Source: Micropruina glycogenica
GTDB taxonomy: Bacteria > Actinomycetota > Actinomycetes > Propionibacteriales > Propionibacteriaceae
NCBI RefSeq assembly: GCF_900289045.1
Contig: NZ_LT985188.1
Span: 434,001-498,000 of the forward strand
Length of the DNA stretch: 64,000 bases
Direction of reading: 5' to 3'
The translations under genes were made by a program, and so were the position numbers. The notes under the pieces were generated by a model. It made no database searches. It was not told the origin of the DNA and saw only the letters and a list, made by a program, of their open reading frames with translations. Positions 45,100-53,508 of the stretch are shown here, piece by piece (positions within the stretch are counted from its first letter, which is position 1; each line of letters starts with the position of its first letter).

Positions 45100-46164
45100 G
45101 TGGCTGACTCATCGGCAACCACGAACAAGAAGAAGAACCCGTTGAGTGACGGCCAGGGCACCCTGGCCGCATTGCTCATTTCGCCCACCATGGCAGTCAT
45201 CCTGTTCGTGGTCGGCATTCCGATTTTGATGTCCTTGCGCGAGTCCGTCTTCCGCAAGAACTCGGGCATCGACCCCGCCACGGGCATGGTCGCTCAAGGC
45301 GAGAGCTTCGTCGGCCTGCAGAACTTCACCGACATCTTCGCCAATCCCACCCTGGTCACCGGCAACTGGGGCACCATCGACCGGCTGTTGAACTCGTTCC
45401 TGAACACGACCTGGTTCACCATCATTTGTGTTCTGTTCGAAACCGCCTTGGGTGTCGCAATGGCGCTGATCATGGCGAAGGCATTCCGCGGTAAGGGCCT
45501 GGTCCGGGCCGCCATCCTGGTGCCCTGGGCCATTCCCACCGTCGTCTCGGCCAAGATGTGGGGTCTGATCTTCGACGCCGACGGCGTGATGAACAAAGTC
45601 ATCGGCCACCAGATTCTGTGGCTCGCAGACGGGCCGCAGTCGCAATGGGCGATCATCATCGCCGACGTGTGGAAGACCGCACCGTTCATCGGCCTGCTCA
45701 CCCTCGCCGGCTTGCAGACGATTCCGGCCGAGGTCTATGAGGCCGCCAAGGTCGACGGTGCGTCGGCCTGGCAGCAGTTCACCCGCATCACGTTGCCAAT
45801 GGTCAAGCCGGCGCTGGTCGTGGCGGTGCTCTTCCGCACCCTCGACACCATGCGCATGTTCGATCTGCCCGCCGCCATGATCGGCTTCGGCAAGTACTAC
45901 GTCGAGACTGTGTCGGTGTTGGCCTATGTCGAGAACAACAACCTGCGCTACGGCTCCGCGGCGGCGTACTCGATCATCCTGTTCATCTACATCGTGTTCG
46001 TTGCGTTCCTGTTCGTCCGCCTGCTCGGTGCCGACGTGGTCGGTGACGAGGAGGTCAAGGCTATCGCCGCGCAGCGCAAGCGGCAGAAGGCAGCCGCCAA
46101 GGCCGCCGGCACAAAGGCCGCACTGGCCAAGTCAACCGTCACCTCGGGGAGTGCATCATCATGA
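45100..46164 (+). CDS. Sugar ABC transporter permease 1
   Basis: 354 residues from GTG 45100, preceded by a near-perfect SD (aaggaggtg). A MalF-type permease with about six helices and the EAA loop (YEAAKVDGASAWQQFTRITLPMVKPAL) near residues 210-238. The C-terminal 35 residues are Ala/Lys-rich and cytoplasmic. Coupled to permease 2 by a four-base overlap. Confidence 0.92.
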   Translation: MADSSATTNKKKNPLSDGQGTLAALLISPTMAVILFVVGIPILMSLRESVFRKNSGIDPATGMVAQGESFVGLQNFTDIFANPTLVTGNWGTIDRLLNSFLNTTWFTIICVLFETALGVAMALIMAKAFRGKGLVRAAILVPWAIPTVVSAKMWGLIFDADGVMNKVIGHQILWLADGPQSQWAIIIADVWKTAPFIGLLTLAGLQTIPAEVYEAAKVDGASAWQQFTRITLPMVKPALVVAVLFRTLDTMRMFDLPAAMIGFGKYYVETVSVLAYVENNNLRYGSAAAYSIILFIYIVFVAFLFVRLLGADVVGDEEVKAIAAQRKRQKAAAKAAGTKAALAKSTVTSGSASS

Positions 46165-47075
46165 GCACAGCACAGGCACACGTGACCGCGGCCGAAATCG
46201 CGGAACTGAACAAGCCCAAGCGCGACGGCAAGTACTGGGCAGGGTCCATCGCCGGCATCGTCGGCATGGCGTTCATCATCATCTACTGCATCCTGCCGTT
46301 CTACTGGATGATCGTCTCGTCACTGCGGCTGCCGTCCGACGGCCGCAGCACCGACTTCGTGCCCAATCCGGCCTCAATCGAGAACTATGTGGCGGTGTTT
46401 GCGCCGCAAAACATGTTCGGCCAGGCGGTGCTCAACAGCCTCATCGTATCGACCACGACCACGGTGCTCACGCTGCTGTTCGGCATTCTGGCCGCCTACG
46501 CGCTGGCCCGGTTGCGGTTCGCCGCGAAGGGCATCGTGCTGAGCATCATCATCGCCTGCTCGATGTTCCCCGGCATCACCCTGGTGATTCCGCTGTTCAA
46601 GCTGTTCAGCGGCAACTACCCGGGTTTTGAGTGGTTGAACTGGATGAACACCTACCAGGCGCTGGTCATCCCGACCCTGTCGTTCGGCCTTCCGCTGTGT
46701 GTGTGGAACCTGACCGCGTTCTTCCGGCAGTTGCCGGTCGAACTCGAGCAGGCCGCCATGGTGGACGGCTGCACGCCGGGCCAGGCGTTCGCGAAGGTGA
46801 TCCTTCCGCTCGCCGCTCCCGGAGTGTTCACCACTGCGATCATCACCTTCATCGCGGTGTGGAACGACTACATGATCGCGCTGCAGTTCGGCACCACCCC
46901 CGAGATGTACACCTCGGTCGTGGCCCTGTCTAAGTTCACCGGGCAGTACGGCTACGACACTCCGTGGGGCACCATCATGGCCGCCGGTGTGTTGATCACC
47001 GTGCCGCTGCTGGTGGCGGTGCTGATCTTCCAGCGCCGCATCGTGGCCGGCCTCACCGCCGGTGGCGTGAAGTAA
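46161..47075 (+). CDS. Sugar ABC transporter permease 2
   Basis: A 304-residue MalG-type permease with six helices and EAA loop LEQAAMVDGCTPGQAFAKVILPLAAPG near residues 195-220. With permease 1 and the lipoprotein it forms an importer. No nucleotide-binding subunit follows, so a shared MsmK/SugC-type ATPase encoded elsewhere must energise it. A terminator lies 21 bp after the stop. Confidence 0.92.
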   Translation: MSTAQAHVTAAEIAELNKPKRDGKYWAGSIAGIVGMAFIIIYCILPFYWMIVSSLRLPSDGRSTDFVPNPASIENYVAVFAPQNMFGQAVLNSLIVSTTTTVLTLLFGILAAYALARLRFAAKGIVLSIIIACSMFPGITLVIPLFKLFSGNYPGFEWLNWMNTYQALVIPTLSFGLPLCVWNLTAFFRQLPVELEQAAMVDGCTPGQAFAKVILPLAAPGVFTTAIITFIAVWNDYMIALQFGTTPEMYTSVVALSKFTGQYGYDTPWGTIMAAGVLITVPLLVAVLIFQRRIVAGLTAGGVK

Positions 47076-47095
47076 CGCATTGCAGCCGCATCAAA

Positions 47096-47123
47096 GGGGC
47101 GCCCGGATGAGTCCGGGTGCCCC
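47096..47123 (+). terminator. Terminator of the sugar ABC operon
   Basis: GGGGCGCCCGGA-TGAG-TCCGGGTGCCCC, a 12-bp stem (one G-T pair) followed by ttcgcctttgttgg. Confidence 0.85.
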
Positions 47124-47177
47124 TTCGCCTTTGTTGGTGATATAGAAACCACTAGTCAAACTCGTGTCGCTCAAGTG

Positions 47178-47206
47178 TTGAAGCCCATCACTCGCCGTGT
47201 TAGGTT
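47178..47206 (+). promoter_or_regulatory. Candidate sigma-70-type promoter
   Basis: TTGAAG and TAGGTT separated by 17 bp, 38 bp before the ATG of the secreted protein gene. Confidence 0.45.
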
Positions 47207-47243
47207 CGCTGAGTCAGTCACCAACCCCCATTAGGAGAGCCAC

Positions 47244-47666
47244 ATGGCTTCACGTTTTGGACTTTCAGTAGCGGCCGTCGTGCTGACAGGTCTAGTCAGC
47301 GCTGCTTCGATGCAGCCGGCGACCGCGAGTTCTGCGCCCGCCACGCCACCGACGCCCGAGAAAGGTGAATGCACAATCACTGTGAAGGCGGTTGTGAATG
47401 GTGATGTCGGGGGTAACTACACGAAGATCCGGTGCGACAGGGCGAAGAATGTGCAGTTGACCGTGGAAGTCACGACCTATGGTGCCAGCAATGACACCAA
47501 GCGAAGAGTTCACAAGTGGGCCACGTTGACTGGGCAACGAGAAGATCAGTTGCCGATTGCTCTGATCGCAACTCGAAAGTTGGAAGCAGAGAGCGTTGTT
47601 TGTTACGACACCCCTGGATTTCGCAAGTGTCGATCTCGGATCAGCAGCGTGTCCAACCCCGGGTGA
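47244..47666 (+). CDS. Secreted protein of unknown function
   Basis: 140 residues with a clear Sec signal peptide (FGLSVAAVVLTGLVSAASMQ, cleavage near ATASSA) and SD taggagag. The mature part has four cysteines (GECTITV, IRCDRA, VVCYDT, RKCRSR) that could make two disulfides in a small beta-rich domain (VKAVVNGDVGGNYTKIRC, NVQLTVEVTTYG). No family recognised. Base composition is lower in G+C than its neighbours, which may point to recent acquisition beside the tRNA-Lys element. Confidence 0.75.
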   Translation: MASRFGLSVAAVVLTGLVSAASMQPATASSAPATPPTPEKGECTITVKAVVNGDVGGNYTKIRCDRAKNVQLTVEVTTYGASNDTKRRVHKWATLTGQREDQLPIALIATRKLEAESVVCYDTPGFRKCRSRISSVSNPG

Positions 47667-47760
47667 TGGACTGGCTGCCCAACGATCCCCTGGGCCAAGA
47701 AACGTGGCACTCCACCTGTTGACGCGTTTTTGAGGGTTGCGCTCAAATCTCAACGAGAAG

Positions 47761-47787
47761 GGCCCCGTCCACAACCTGGACGGGGCC
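47761..47787. terminator. Terminator hairpin left of element 2
   Basis: GGCCCCGTCC-ACAACCT-GGACGGGGCC, a perfect 10-bp stem followed by ttcg. The 322 bp from 47667 to 47988 hold this hairpin, the attL copy and the left arm repeat, and no convincing gene. Confidence 0.8.
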
Positions 47788-47794
47788 TTCGCCG

Positions 47795-47833
47795 TCGTGC
47801 GCCGCCAGGGACTCGAACCCCGAACCCGCTAGT
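47795..47833 (+). repeat. attL of element 2
   Basis: 39 bases beginning tcgtgcgccgccagggactc and ending aacccgctagt: a copy of the tRNA-Lys 3' half (complement strand) with no intact tRNA around it. Confidence 0.9.
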
Positions 47834-47948
47834 AGTTGCGATGCGTGCGTGGCCAATCACGGGGGGTCACATAATGCCTAGTGGATGCAAGATTAGCGGG
47901 CTTTGCACTATAGACGTGACGTTGGATGATCACGTCGATTACCAACGT

Positions 47949-47967
47949 ACGTTGGTCTCAACGTTGG
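47949..47967 (+). repeat. Left subterminal repeat of element 2
   Basis: ACGTTGGTCTCAACGTTGG, identical to 55243-55261. It has two CGTTGG half-sites 12 bp apart, and further CCAACG/CGTTGG motifs occur just left (47942-47954). Probable integrase arm-type sites. Confidence 0.7.
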
Positions 47968-47988
47968 TAACCGGAGAGGGTCAGAACA

Positions 47989-48225
47989 ATGGGACGCGCA
48001 GAGGTTCGACACTGTGATGCACGCGGCTGTGATGGACGCAGAGACGGGGGTCGGAGTGGCCCTGCGGGCGATGCTGGGCAGCATCGACTGGCAAACCTGT
48101 ACGGAAGTTGCTTGCAACATTCGTTCACCTGTGCGAACTTAGAACCACGCAGGAAAACGACCCCCGAACCTCAGAGACTGAGGCGGCGGTACCTGTCGCA
48201 AGGCCGAGGGGTTTGGTTCGTGTAG
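47989..48225 (+). CDS. Possible small protein, element 2
   Basis: A 78-codon frame with a good SD (ggagaggg) eight bases before ATG. It starts MGRAEVRHCDARGCDGRRDG (a CxxxxC pair) and then becomes Arg-rich without recognisable structure. An alternative frame at 48017-48142 (MHAAVMDAETGVGVALRAML...) overlaps it and looks equally protein-like. One of the two may be real; the function is unknown. Confidence 0.3.
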   Translation: MGRAEVRHCDARGCDGRRDGGRSGPAGDAGQHRLANLYGSCLQHSFTCANLEPRRKTTPEPQRLRRRYLSQGRGVWFV

Positions 48226-48357
48226 TTCGTCGCCCCTCACGGCGCCAGCCCGTCGACCGGGACTCACGGGCAGGGCATGGCGCTGGCCGAACCTCTCACC
48301 TTTGCGCGACGCGGCGTTTCGACGTGCGCCCGCAACCAATCCCTAAGGGGGACAACC

Positions 48358-48576
48358 ATGACTTTGAGCACCGCTATGCCGAGCGACGACCTGACGCCGC
48401 TCAAACCGCCCGCAGCAGCCGAGTACCTGGGGCTTGCCGTGGGCACGCTGAACAATCGTCGCAGCGCTGGCCTGGGGCCGACCTATGTTCGACTGCCGAA
48501 TGGTCAGATCCGCTACAGGGTGGCCGACTTGCGGGCGTGGCTCGACGCTGGCGAGGTCGTGGAGGCAGCCGCGTGA
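48358..48576 (+). CDS. xis: Excisionase-like HTH protein (AlpA/HTH_17)
   Basis: 72 residues from ATG 48358 with SD aaggggg. The HTH reads LKPPAAAEYLGLAVGTLNNRRSAGLGPTYVRLPNGQIRYRVADLRAWLDAG, the classic MerR-like excisionase/AlpA helix-turn-helix. It probably directs excision or activates the downstream replication genes. Coupled to the next gene through a GTGA overlap. Confidence 0.85.
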   Translation: MTLSTAMPSDDLTPLKPPAAAEYLGLAVGTLNNRRSAGLGPTYVRLPNGQIRYRVADLRAWLDAGEVVEAAA

Positions 48577-49052
48577 GTATCTGCGGACCCTACGATCACG
48601 CACGCTGGCTGGACTGCGCAGCAGGCTTGCCGCGCGCCGAGCGGATCGTTGCCAAGTACATGCACGACCGCGCCGACCAGAGCGGGTTAGTCACGGGACT
48701 GAGCACGAACGCGCTGCGGAATGACGCAGCCGGGCTACGGCTCACGCGCGACGATGCGGCGCGGGCGTTTCAGGCGCTGCGCCGGCAACACCGCTTGTAC
48801 GACATCGCTTCGGAGGCTGCCCACCACGACGGCGTGCCACGCACGTACCAACTCAGGACAAACTCATCCCCAGTGGTGACGCGCCAGGTCGAGCCGATGC
48901 CGATGCACAGACCGGGCGCGAACGTGCCCAAGTACCGGGCCAACAAACTCGGGATTCTTGAGCTTGTCGAGGATGGGTCCGCCGACGGCACAGAGGATGA
49001 ATACGACGACCACAGCAGGAATGCCAGCCGTGACGATGACGCAGCGGCCTAA
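48573..49052 (+). CDS. Element-encoded protein of unknown function
   Basis: 159 residues starting at GTG. The middle (RIVAKYMHDRADQSGLVTGLSTNALRNDAAGLRLTRDDAARAFQALRRQHRLYDIASEA) reads like a winged-helix DNA-binding unit. The end is acidic (VEDGSADGTEDEYDDHSRNASRDDDAAA). It overlaps the next gene by 32 bp. It may be an accessory replication or repressor protein; no family recognised. Confidence 0.6.
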   Translation: MSICGPYDHARWLDCAAGLPRAERIVAKYMHDRADQSGLVTGLSTNALRNDAAGLRLTRDDAARAFQALRRQHRLYDIASEAAHHDGVPRTYQLRTNSSPVVTRQVEPMPMHRPGANVPKYRANKLGILELVEDGSADGTEDEYDDHSRNASRDDDAAA

Positions 49053-50502
49053 GCGAGTCGGCTACCGGGCGATGCACTACCGGGTTGCAACCGAGCGCGG
49101 GCCAGCTTGGACGGAGACGTGCGCCGACTGCGGAGAGGGCGCGGACGAATGGTCGTATGACCATCTCGACCCCGCCGAACTGGAGGCCGAGGACGCCGCG
49201 AACCTGGGGGCGCCCTACAGCTTGGACGTCGAGCACTACGCCCCACGCTGCGGAAGTTGTCATGCCCGGTTTGATAAGCAAATGGCCCGAGAGAGGCAGG
49301 GGATTGTGGACGACGCAGCCGTTATGACGATGATCGAGGACGGTGCGGAGGTTGGGCCGGTGATGCCTATCGAGTTTGGTTGGTATCTGCGGAAGTTCTA
49401 CCGGGAGACACGGGGGATGCCGGACGATCCGCTGAGCGACCTGCGCGAGTTGCTGGGCATGTACATCTCGACGCAAGACAAGGCCGATCTAGACGTGCTG
49501 GCGCTGTGGATCGCGCATACGCACCTGGCGGCGCGAGGCGTGGGGACGGTCACGCCACGACTCTCGATCACGGCGCCGAGCTACGGCGCGGGCAAGTCAA
49601 CGGCGCTCGACTTCGTGCGACGGCTGAGCCATCGCGGAGAGCTGATCACCAGCACTGTGAGCGATGCACTGCTACCGAGACTGCTACAGACCGAAGGCAT
49701 GGTCACCGTCTGCATAGACGAAGCCGACAGAGTGCTCAAGGCTGAGAACGCGGGCACCATGTCAGTACTCAATGCCGGGTGGCAGCGAGGCGCGACTACG
49801 TGGGTCAATCAACCGGCCAGCGACGGCGGATGGAAGCCGGCGAAGATCGAGACGTTCGCGCCTGTCGCTATCGCAGCTAACGGCACTCGCCTTGCCGCCG
49901 ATGTGCGGCAGCGCATGATCGCGGTTCGGCTGATCAGGTCTGACGACATGCCAGAGGCGCGGTGGGACGGCGCTCTACAGGGGGTCGATGATCGCCTACG
50001 GGCACGTCTGGGTGCGATGGCCGAGCGGGCTAGTCACGATGTGCGAGTACGCAACGTGCGGATACCCGACGGGCTAGAGGGTAGAGATCGAGACCGCTGG
50101 TCACTACTACTGGCGACTGCGCGAGCGGTCGGGGGTCCGTGGGTTACTAAGGCTGAGGCGATGGCCCTAGCTGATCGTGATGCGCGTGCCGCCGAGGCGG
50201 CAGCGCTCGGAGTGGCACCGAACCATCAGCTCGCTTTCGACCTATTCGCGGTATGGCGAGAGGGCGAGACAACCGTCTCGACCACAGAGCTTGTCGAGCG
50301 GCTGATCGTTCATTCGCCTGAGCTATGGGGCGTTCCGAGCGGCAAAGTGCTGACGGCACACTCACTGAGCTACCGACTCAGAGAGTTCTACGGCGTGACT
50401 CCAGAGCAGCGGAACCGGGTACGCGGCTACAGCTTGAGCGATATCCGCAAGGTCTGGCGAGCCGTCAGCATCCCCTACGACACCGAAGCACCTACCGAGT
50501 AG
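49021..50502 (+). CDS. Zinc-motif/DUF3631 AAA-type ATPase (putative replication helicase)
   Basis: About 493 residues if started at ATG 49021. Residues 30-85 hold an HNH-like zinc site (C34xxC37, H48, C77xxC80, with YAPRCGSCHARFD). Residues 150-300 are the ATPase: Walker A APSYGAGKSTAL near 186, Walker B TVCIDEADRV near 231, then NAGWQRGATTWV. The DUF3631 domain (RQRMIAVRL...DRDRWSLLLATA) follows. DUF3631 is found with primase/helicase modules of actinobacterial mobile elements. The role is most likely element replication; no primase domain is visible here. Confidence 0.75.
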   Translation: MPAVTMTQRPKRVGYRAMHYRVATERGPAWTETCADCGEGADEWSYDHLDPAELEAEDAANLGAPYSLDVEHYAPRCGSCHARFDKQMARERQGIVDDAAVMTMIEDGAEVGPVMPIEFGWYLRKFYRETRGMPDDPLSDLRELLGMYISTQDKADLDVLALWIAHTHLAARGVGTVTPRLSITAPSYGAGKSTALDFVRRLSHRGELITSTVSDALLPRLLQTEGMVTVCIDEADRVLKAENAGTMSVLNAGWQRGATTWVNQPASDGGWKPAKIETFAPVAIAANGTRLAADVRQRMIAVRLIRSDDMPEARWDGALQGVDDRLRARLGAMAERASHDVRVRNVRIPDGLEGRDRDRWSLLLATARAVGGPWVTKAEAMALADRDARAAEAAALGVAPNHQLAFDLFAVWREGETTVSTTELVERLIVHSPELWGVPSGKVLTAHSLSYRLREFYGVTPEQRNRVRGYSLSDIRKVWRAVSIPYDTEAPTE

Positions 50503-50620
50503 CGGGGGAGAGAGCCGAAACGTATTTTCAGGCGATTCGGCCAATCACTAGAGGGGCGTTTTTCGCGGGGACCGTGCAATCGTGCGCGCCCCTACCCCCG
50601 TACGCGTTCTCTCACGGGTA

Positions 50621-50647
50621 AACCGTGCAAACCGTGCAGACCGTGCA
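50621..50647 (+). repeat. Iteron-like 9-bp repeats
   Basis: AACCGTGCA, AACCGTGCA, GACCGTGCA in direct tandem, with further ACCGTGCA at 50571 and tccgtgcacgattcatgcacg at 50684-50704. They lie in the 235-bp gap after the DUF3631 ATPase gene, a plausible replication origin or operator. Confidence 0.6.
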
Positions 50648-50737
50648 GACATGACCCTGACTAGGTGTGATACTCGCACGCTTCCGTGCACGATTCATGC
50701 ACGATTCACCAAACAACCAACCGACAGGAAATAGAAC

Positions 50738-51838
50738 ATGACCATCACCGTAGACACCGAAGCGTTCGACCGATTCAAGGTCACCGAGGACGCAGCACGC
50801 GAGGCGGCTGCACTCAAGGCGAAGCGCAACACCGAGCACGCCCAGAGCAAGGCGAACCTTGCTCAGATCGACACCCGACTCGCCCGAGGGGACGGCGGCT
50901 CGATCACCGGAGCCGAGTACGCAGCGGCGCAGGCGGAGATCACCGTTACCGCCGCCCGGTCCAAGCACGCGCAGAGCGAGTACGGGCGAGCGATCCGAAA
51001 GGCTGGACAACGCGATCTCGACGTTGCCGAGGCAGTCGCCTGGCTGTTGGCACCCGCGCTCGACGGAGTGCCGCTAACGATCACGGACAAGCTGCCCGAG
51101 ACGTTCAAGAAGGCAGGACTGCCCACCGCCTACGTCACGCAGGACACCGCCACGGAGCAGCTGGGCAACGGCTGGGCGGCAGGCTGGGCAACCCTCCACT
51201 TGATCGCGACTAGCAAGCTGTTCGCGCTGCCAAGCGCGCAGGCAATCACGGCAGCAGCCCGCGAGCGCAGGTGGATCAACGTAGGCACCTCCAGCACACT
51301 GCCCCGAGAGGTTCAGCCCGGTTGCTGGCTCAGCAGCGTTTCCATCGGAGGCGGCGCCAGCACTGCAGCTCTGTTCGGCCCGGCAGCGCGGATGGCACCC
51401 ACCCCCATCGGAGCGCAGCGGCGCAGCCTCGCAGGGGCGCCCGGAGTGGAGTCGATGCTCGGGGACTGGATCGCCACACACGACGGTCACGGAGTGGGCT
51501 TCAACCCGGACCGTCTACCCTACGCACGGGTGGACATCCGACCTACCGGAAGCGTTCAGGCCGGTGAGCACGGAGTACTCACACAGCACTACTACATCGC
51601 TGCGCAGCTTGTGAACGCGCCGAGCGGGTGGGCCGCTGACGCGCTGGCCAGCCTGAACGGGAAGCTGCTGCCCGGAGTGGGCACGGTTCACAGCGTTGAA
51701 CTGCTCGACCGCGAAGGGTTCGAGACGAGCCTGAGCTATCCGACGTGGGCCAAGCTGACCTGCCGCTACCGGCTCGATCACGAACCGCTCGACCTTGCGC
51801 AGGGTGACGACGACAGCGGCGCGGAGTGGGAGGACTGA
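50738..51838 (+). CDS. Element-encoded protein with N-terminal coiled coil
   Basis: 366 residues starting MTITVDTEAFDRFKVTED. Residues 15-100 are a charged helix (DAAREAAALKAKRNTEHAQSKANLAQIDTRLA...AAAQAEITVTAARSKHAQSEYGRAIRK), likely coiled coil. The remainder is a mixed domain rich in Gly/Ala with PTGSVQAGEHGVLTQHYYIAAQLV and ending in acidic LAQGDDDSGAEWED. No catalytic motif or family recognised. It follows the iteron-like array with 90 bp spacing. Confidence 0.65.
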   Translation: MTITVDTEAFDRFKVTEDAAREAAALKAKRNTEHAQSKANLAQIDTRLARGDGGSITGAEYAAAQAEITVTAARSKHAQSEYGRAIRKAGQRDLDVAEAVAWLLAPALDGVPLTITDKLPETFKKAGLPTAYVTQDTATEQLGNGWAAGWATLHLIATSKLFALPSAQAITAAARERRWINVGTSSTLPREVQPGCWLSSVSIGGGASTAALFGPAARMAPTPIGAQRRSLAGAPGVESMLGDWIATHDGHGVGFNPDRLPYARVDIRPTGSVQAGEHGVLTQHYYIAAQLVNAPSGWAADALASLNGKLLPGVGTVHSVELLDREGFETSLSYPTWAKLTCRYRLDHEPLDLAQGDDDSGAEWED

Positions 51839-52208
51839 GGACGTGGGAGACGCGCAGGCCGAACGGGTCAGAACCAAGCTGTGCAAGCAAGGTCACGACG
51901 TGGCCGAGAGTTGGCACGACGGTACGCGCTGGCACTGCCGAGGCTGTCACCGCTCCTACTCGCGCCGGTGGGCAGCGAGTAACCCCGACAAGATCAAGGT
52001 CAAGACCAAGCGCAACACGGAGCGCAAGCGGGCCAAGCGAGAGGCCGAGAGGCCGACGCCCGAGGAAGAAGCAAGGCGGAAGCTTGCCGCGCGCTCGACC
52101 CGTGACGACGTGACCGGCTGTCTCGTCTGGAATGGGCGACTCGAACGCGGATATGGGCGGATGCAGTACGACGGGCGCACGCAGTACGCCCACCGGATCG
52201 CATGGCAG

Positions 52209-53273
52209 CTAGTGTCGCGCGTCTGAATCTCGTTTACGGGTGGCGTGGGGCAGGATTTCGTCGGCGGTCTTGGTCCAGGTGAAGGGGTGGCTGCGGTCGT
52301 TCCAGCCGTCGATGAAGGCCCGGATGGCGGTCACCAACTGGGCGACGCTGTCGAAGCTGCCGCGGCGGATGGCTTGTCGGGTGATGATCCCGAAGAACAC
52401 CTCGACCAGGTTCAGCCACGAGCCCGAGGTGGGGGTGAAGTGCAGCGTGATGCGCGGGTTCTTGGCCAGCCAGGCTTGGATCTCGGCGTGTTTGTGGGTG
52501 TGGTAGTTGTCCACGACGACGTGCAGTTGGCGGCGCGGGTAGGCCTTGGCGACCTTACGCAGGAAGGCACCGAACTCGGCCTTGCCGTGCCGGTCGTAAC
52601 ACTCGTCGACGACCCGGCCGGTGGCGATCTCCAGCGCGGCGAACAGGGTCGTGGTGCCGTTGCGTTTGTAGTCGTGGGTGGCCTTCTCCGGCAGGCCGGG
52701 GCGGACCGGCAGGATCGGCGCGGTCCGGTTCAGCGCCTGGATCTGACTTTTCTCGTCCACGCACAGCACGATCGCGTTCGTCGGCGGGTTCAGATACAGC
52801 CCGACGACGTCACGGACTTTGGCCTCCAGTTCGGGGTCGGTGGAGAACTTGAACGTCTCGGTCCGCCACGGCTTGATCCCGTACTTCCTCCACGCCCGCG
52901 CGACCGTCGCATCCCCGACCCCGAGCTGGCTGGCGAGTAGCCGGGTCGACCAGTGCGTCACCGCCAACGTTGCCGGTGGCGGCTCCAGCGTGGCGGCCAG
53001 AATCGCCGCGTCATCGACCGTCTTCGGCCGCCCTGAGCGCGGCTCGTCATCCAGGCCCGCGATCCCAGACTCAGCGAACCGGTCACGCCACTTGATCACC
53101 GTCGGCCGCGACACCCCCAGCTGGCCGGCCACCGCAGTCGTCCCGGCACCGGCAGCCGAGGCCAACACGATCCGGGCCCGTTCCGCATGCCCCGCCGACA
53201 CCGTTGAGGAACGTGTCCACGACTCCAGAATCAGCCGATCCGCATCGGTGATCTCCACAGTTGATGATGGCAT
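52209..53273 (-). CDS. IS630-family transposase
   Basis: 354 residues. The N-terminal HTH is TTAVAGQLGVSRPTVIKWRDRFAESGIAGL with a second HTH ASQLGVGDATVARAWRKYGIKPW. The catalytic DDE domain has Asp in IVLCVDEKSQIQ, Asp in LHVVVDNYHTHK and Glu in SGSWLNLVEVFFG. The stop codon TAG at 52209-52211 is made of the duplicated target TA plus one base of the host gene, so it is supplied by the insertion site. The reading frame is intact. Confidence 0.95.
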   Translation of the reverse strand: MPSSTVEITDADRLILESWTRSSTVSAGHAERARIVLASAAGAGTTAVAGQLGVSRPTVIKWRDRFAESGIAGLDDEPRSGRPKTVDDAAILAATLEPPPATLAVTHWSTRLLASQLGVGDATVARAWRKYGIKPWRTETFKFSTDPELEAKVRDVVGLYLNPPTNAIVLCVDEKSQIQALNRTAPILPVRPGLPEKATHDYKRNGTTTLFAALEIATGRVVDECYDRHGKAEFGAFLRKVAKAYPRRQLHVVVDNYHTHKHAEIQAWLAKNPRITLHFTPTSGSWLNLVEVFFGIITRQAIRRGSFDSVAQLVTAIRAFIDGWNDRSHPFTWTKTADEILPHATRKRDSDARH

Positions 53274-53319
53274 GCCCCATCATCCCACACCGTCAATGAA
53301 CTAATGACGCACGACACTA
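52210..53319. mobile_element. IS630-family insertion sequence
   Basis: Flanked by TA at 52210-52211 and 53318-53319, the TA target duplication expected for IS630/Tc1. The terminal inverted repeats GTGTCGCGCGTC (52212-52223) and GACGCACGACAC (53306-53317) match at 11 of 12 positions. The target is the HNH gene of element 2. Confidence 0.92.
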
Positions 53320-53508
53320 GCACGGGGACCGATTGGCGAGGGCCGGACTATTGATCACCTGTGTCGCAACAGGGGGTGCATCGAGGTGGACCACCTGCGC
53401 GAGGTGACCCCCGAGGCCAACAGCCGCAACAGACGCCCTGGCGGGCGACTAGGGGAGGTTTGGGACGCGTTGCAGCCCAACCCCTACTCGACCACTTGGA
53501 TTAGCTGA

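Larger units (their letters stand above)
51843..53508 (+). pseudogene. HNH endonuclease split by an IS630 insertion
   Basis: The first part (51843-52211) encodes LCKQGHDVAESWHDGTRWHCRGCHRSYSRRW, a zinc-finger-like start, and DDVTGCLVWNGRLERGYGRM then HRIAWQL. Joining C-TA of the left side to position 53320 restores one frame that continues ARGPIGEGRTIDHLCRNRGC, IEVDHLREVTPEANSRNR and a stop at 53508, a 185-residue HNH protein. The catalytic IDHLC..EVDHLREVTP.EN pattern lies wholly after the insertion, so the nuclease is inactive. Confidence 0.9.

Noticed and set aside
47795-47833. tRNA-like sequence near 47.8 kb
   Set aside because: Only the 3' half of tRNA-Lys is present, with no D-arm or anticodon arm. 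It is the attachment-site copy of element 2.
50621-50647. CRISPR array
   Set aside because: Three 9-bp units in direct contact without spacers; iteron-like, not CRISPR. No array or cas gene is present in the window.
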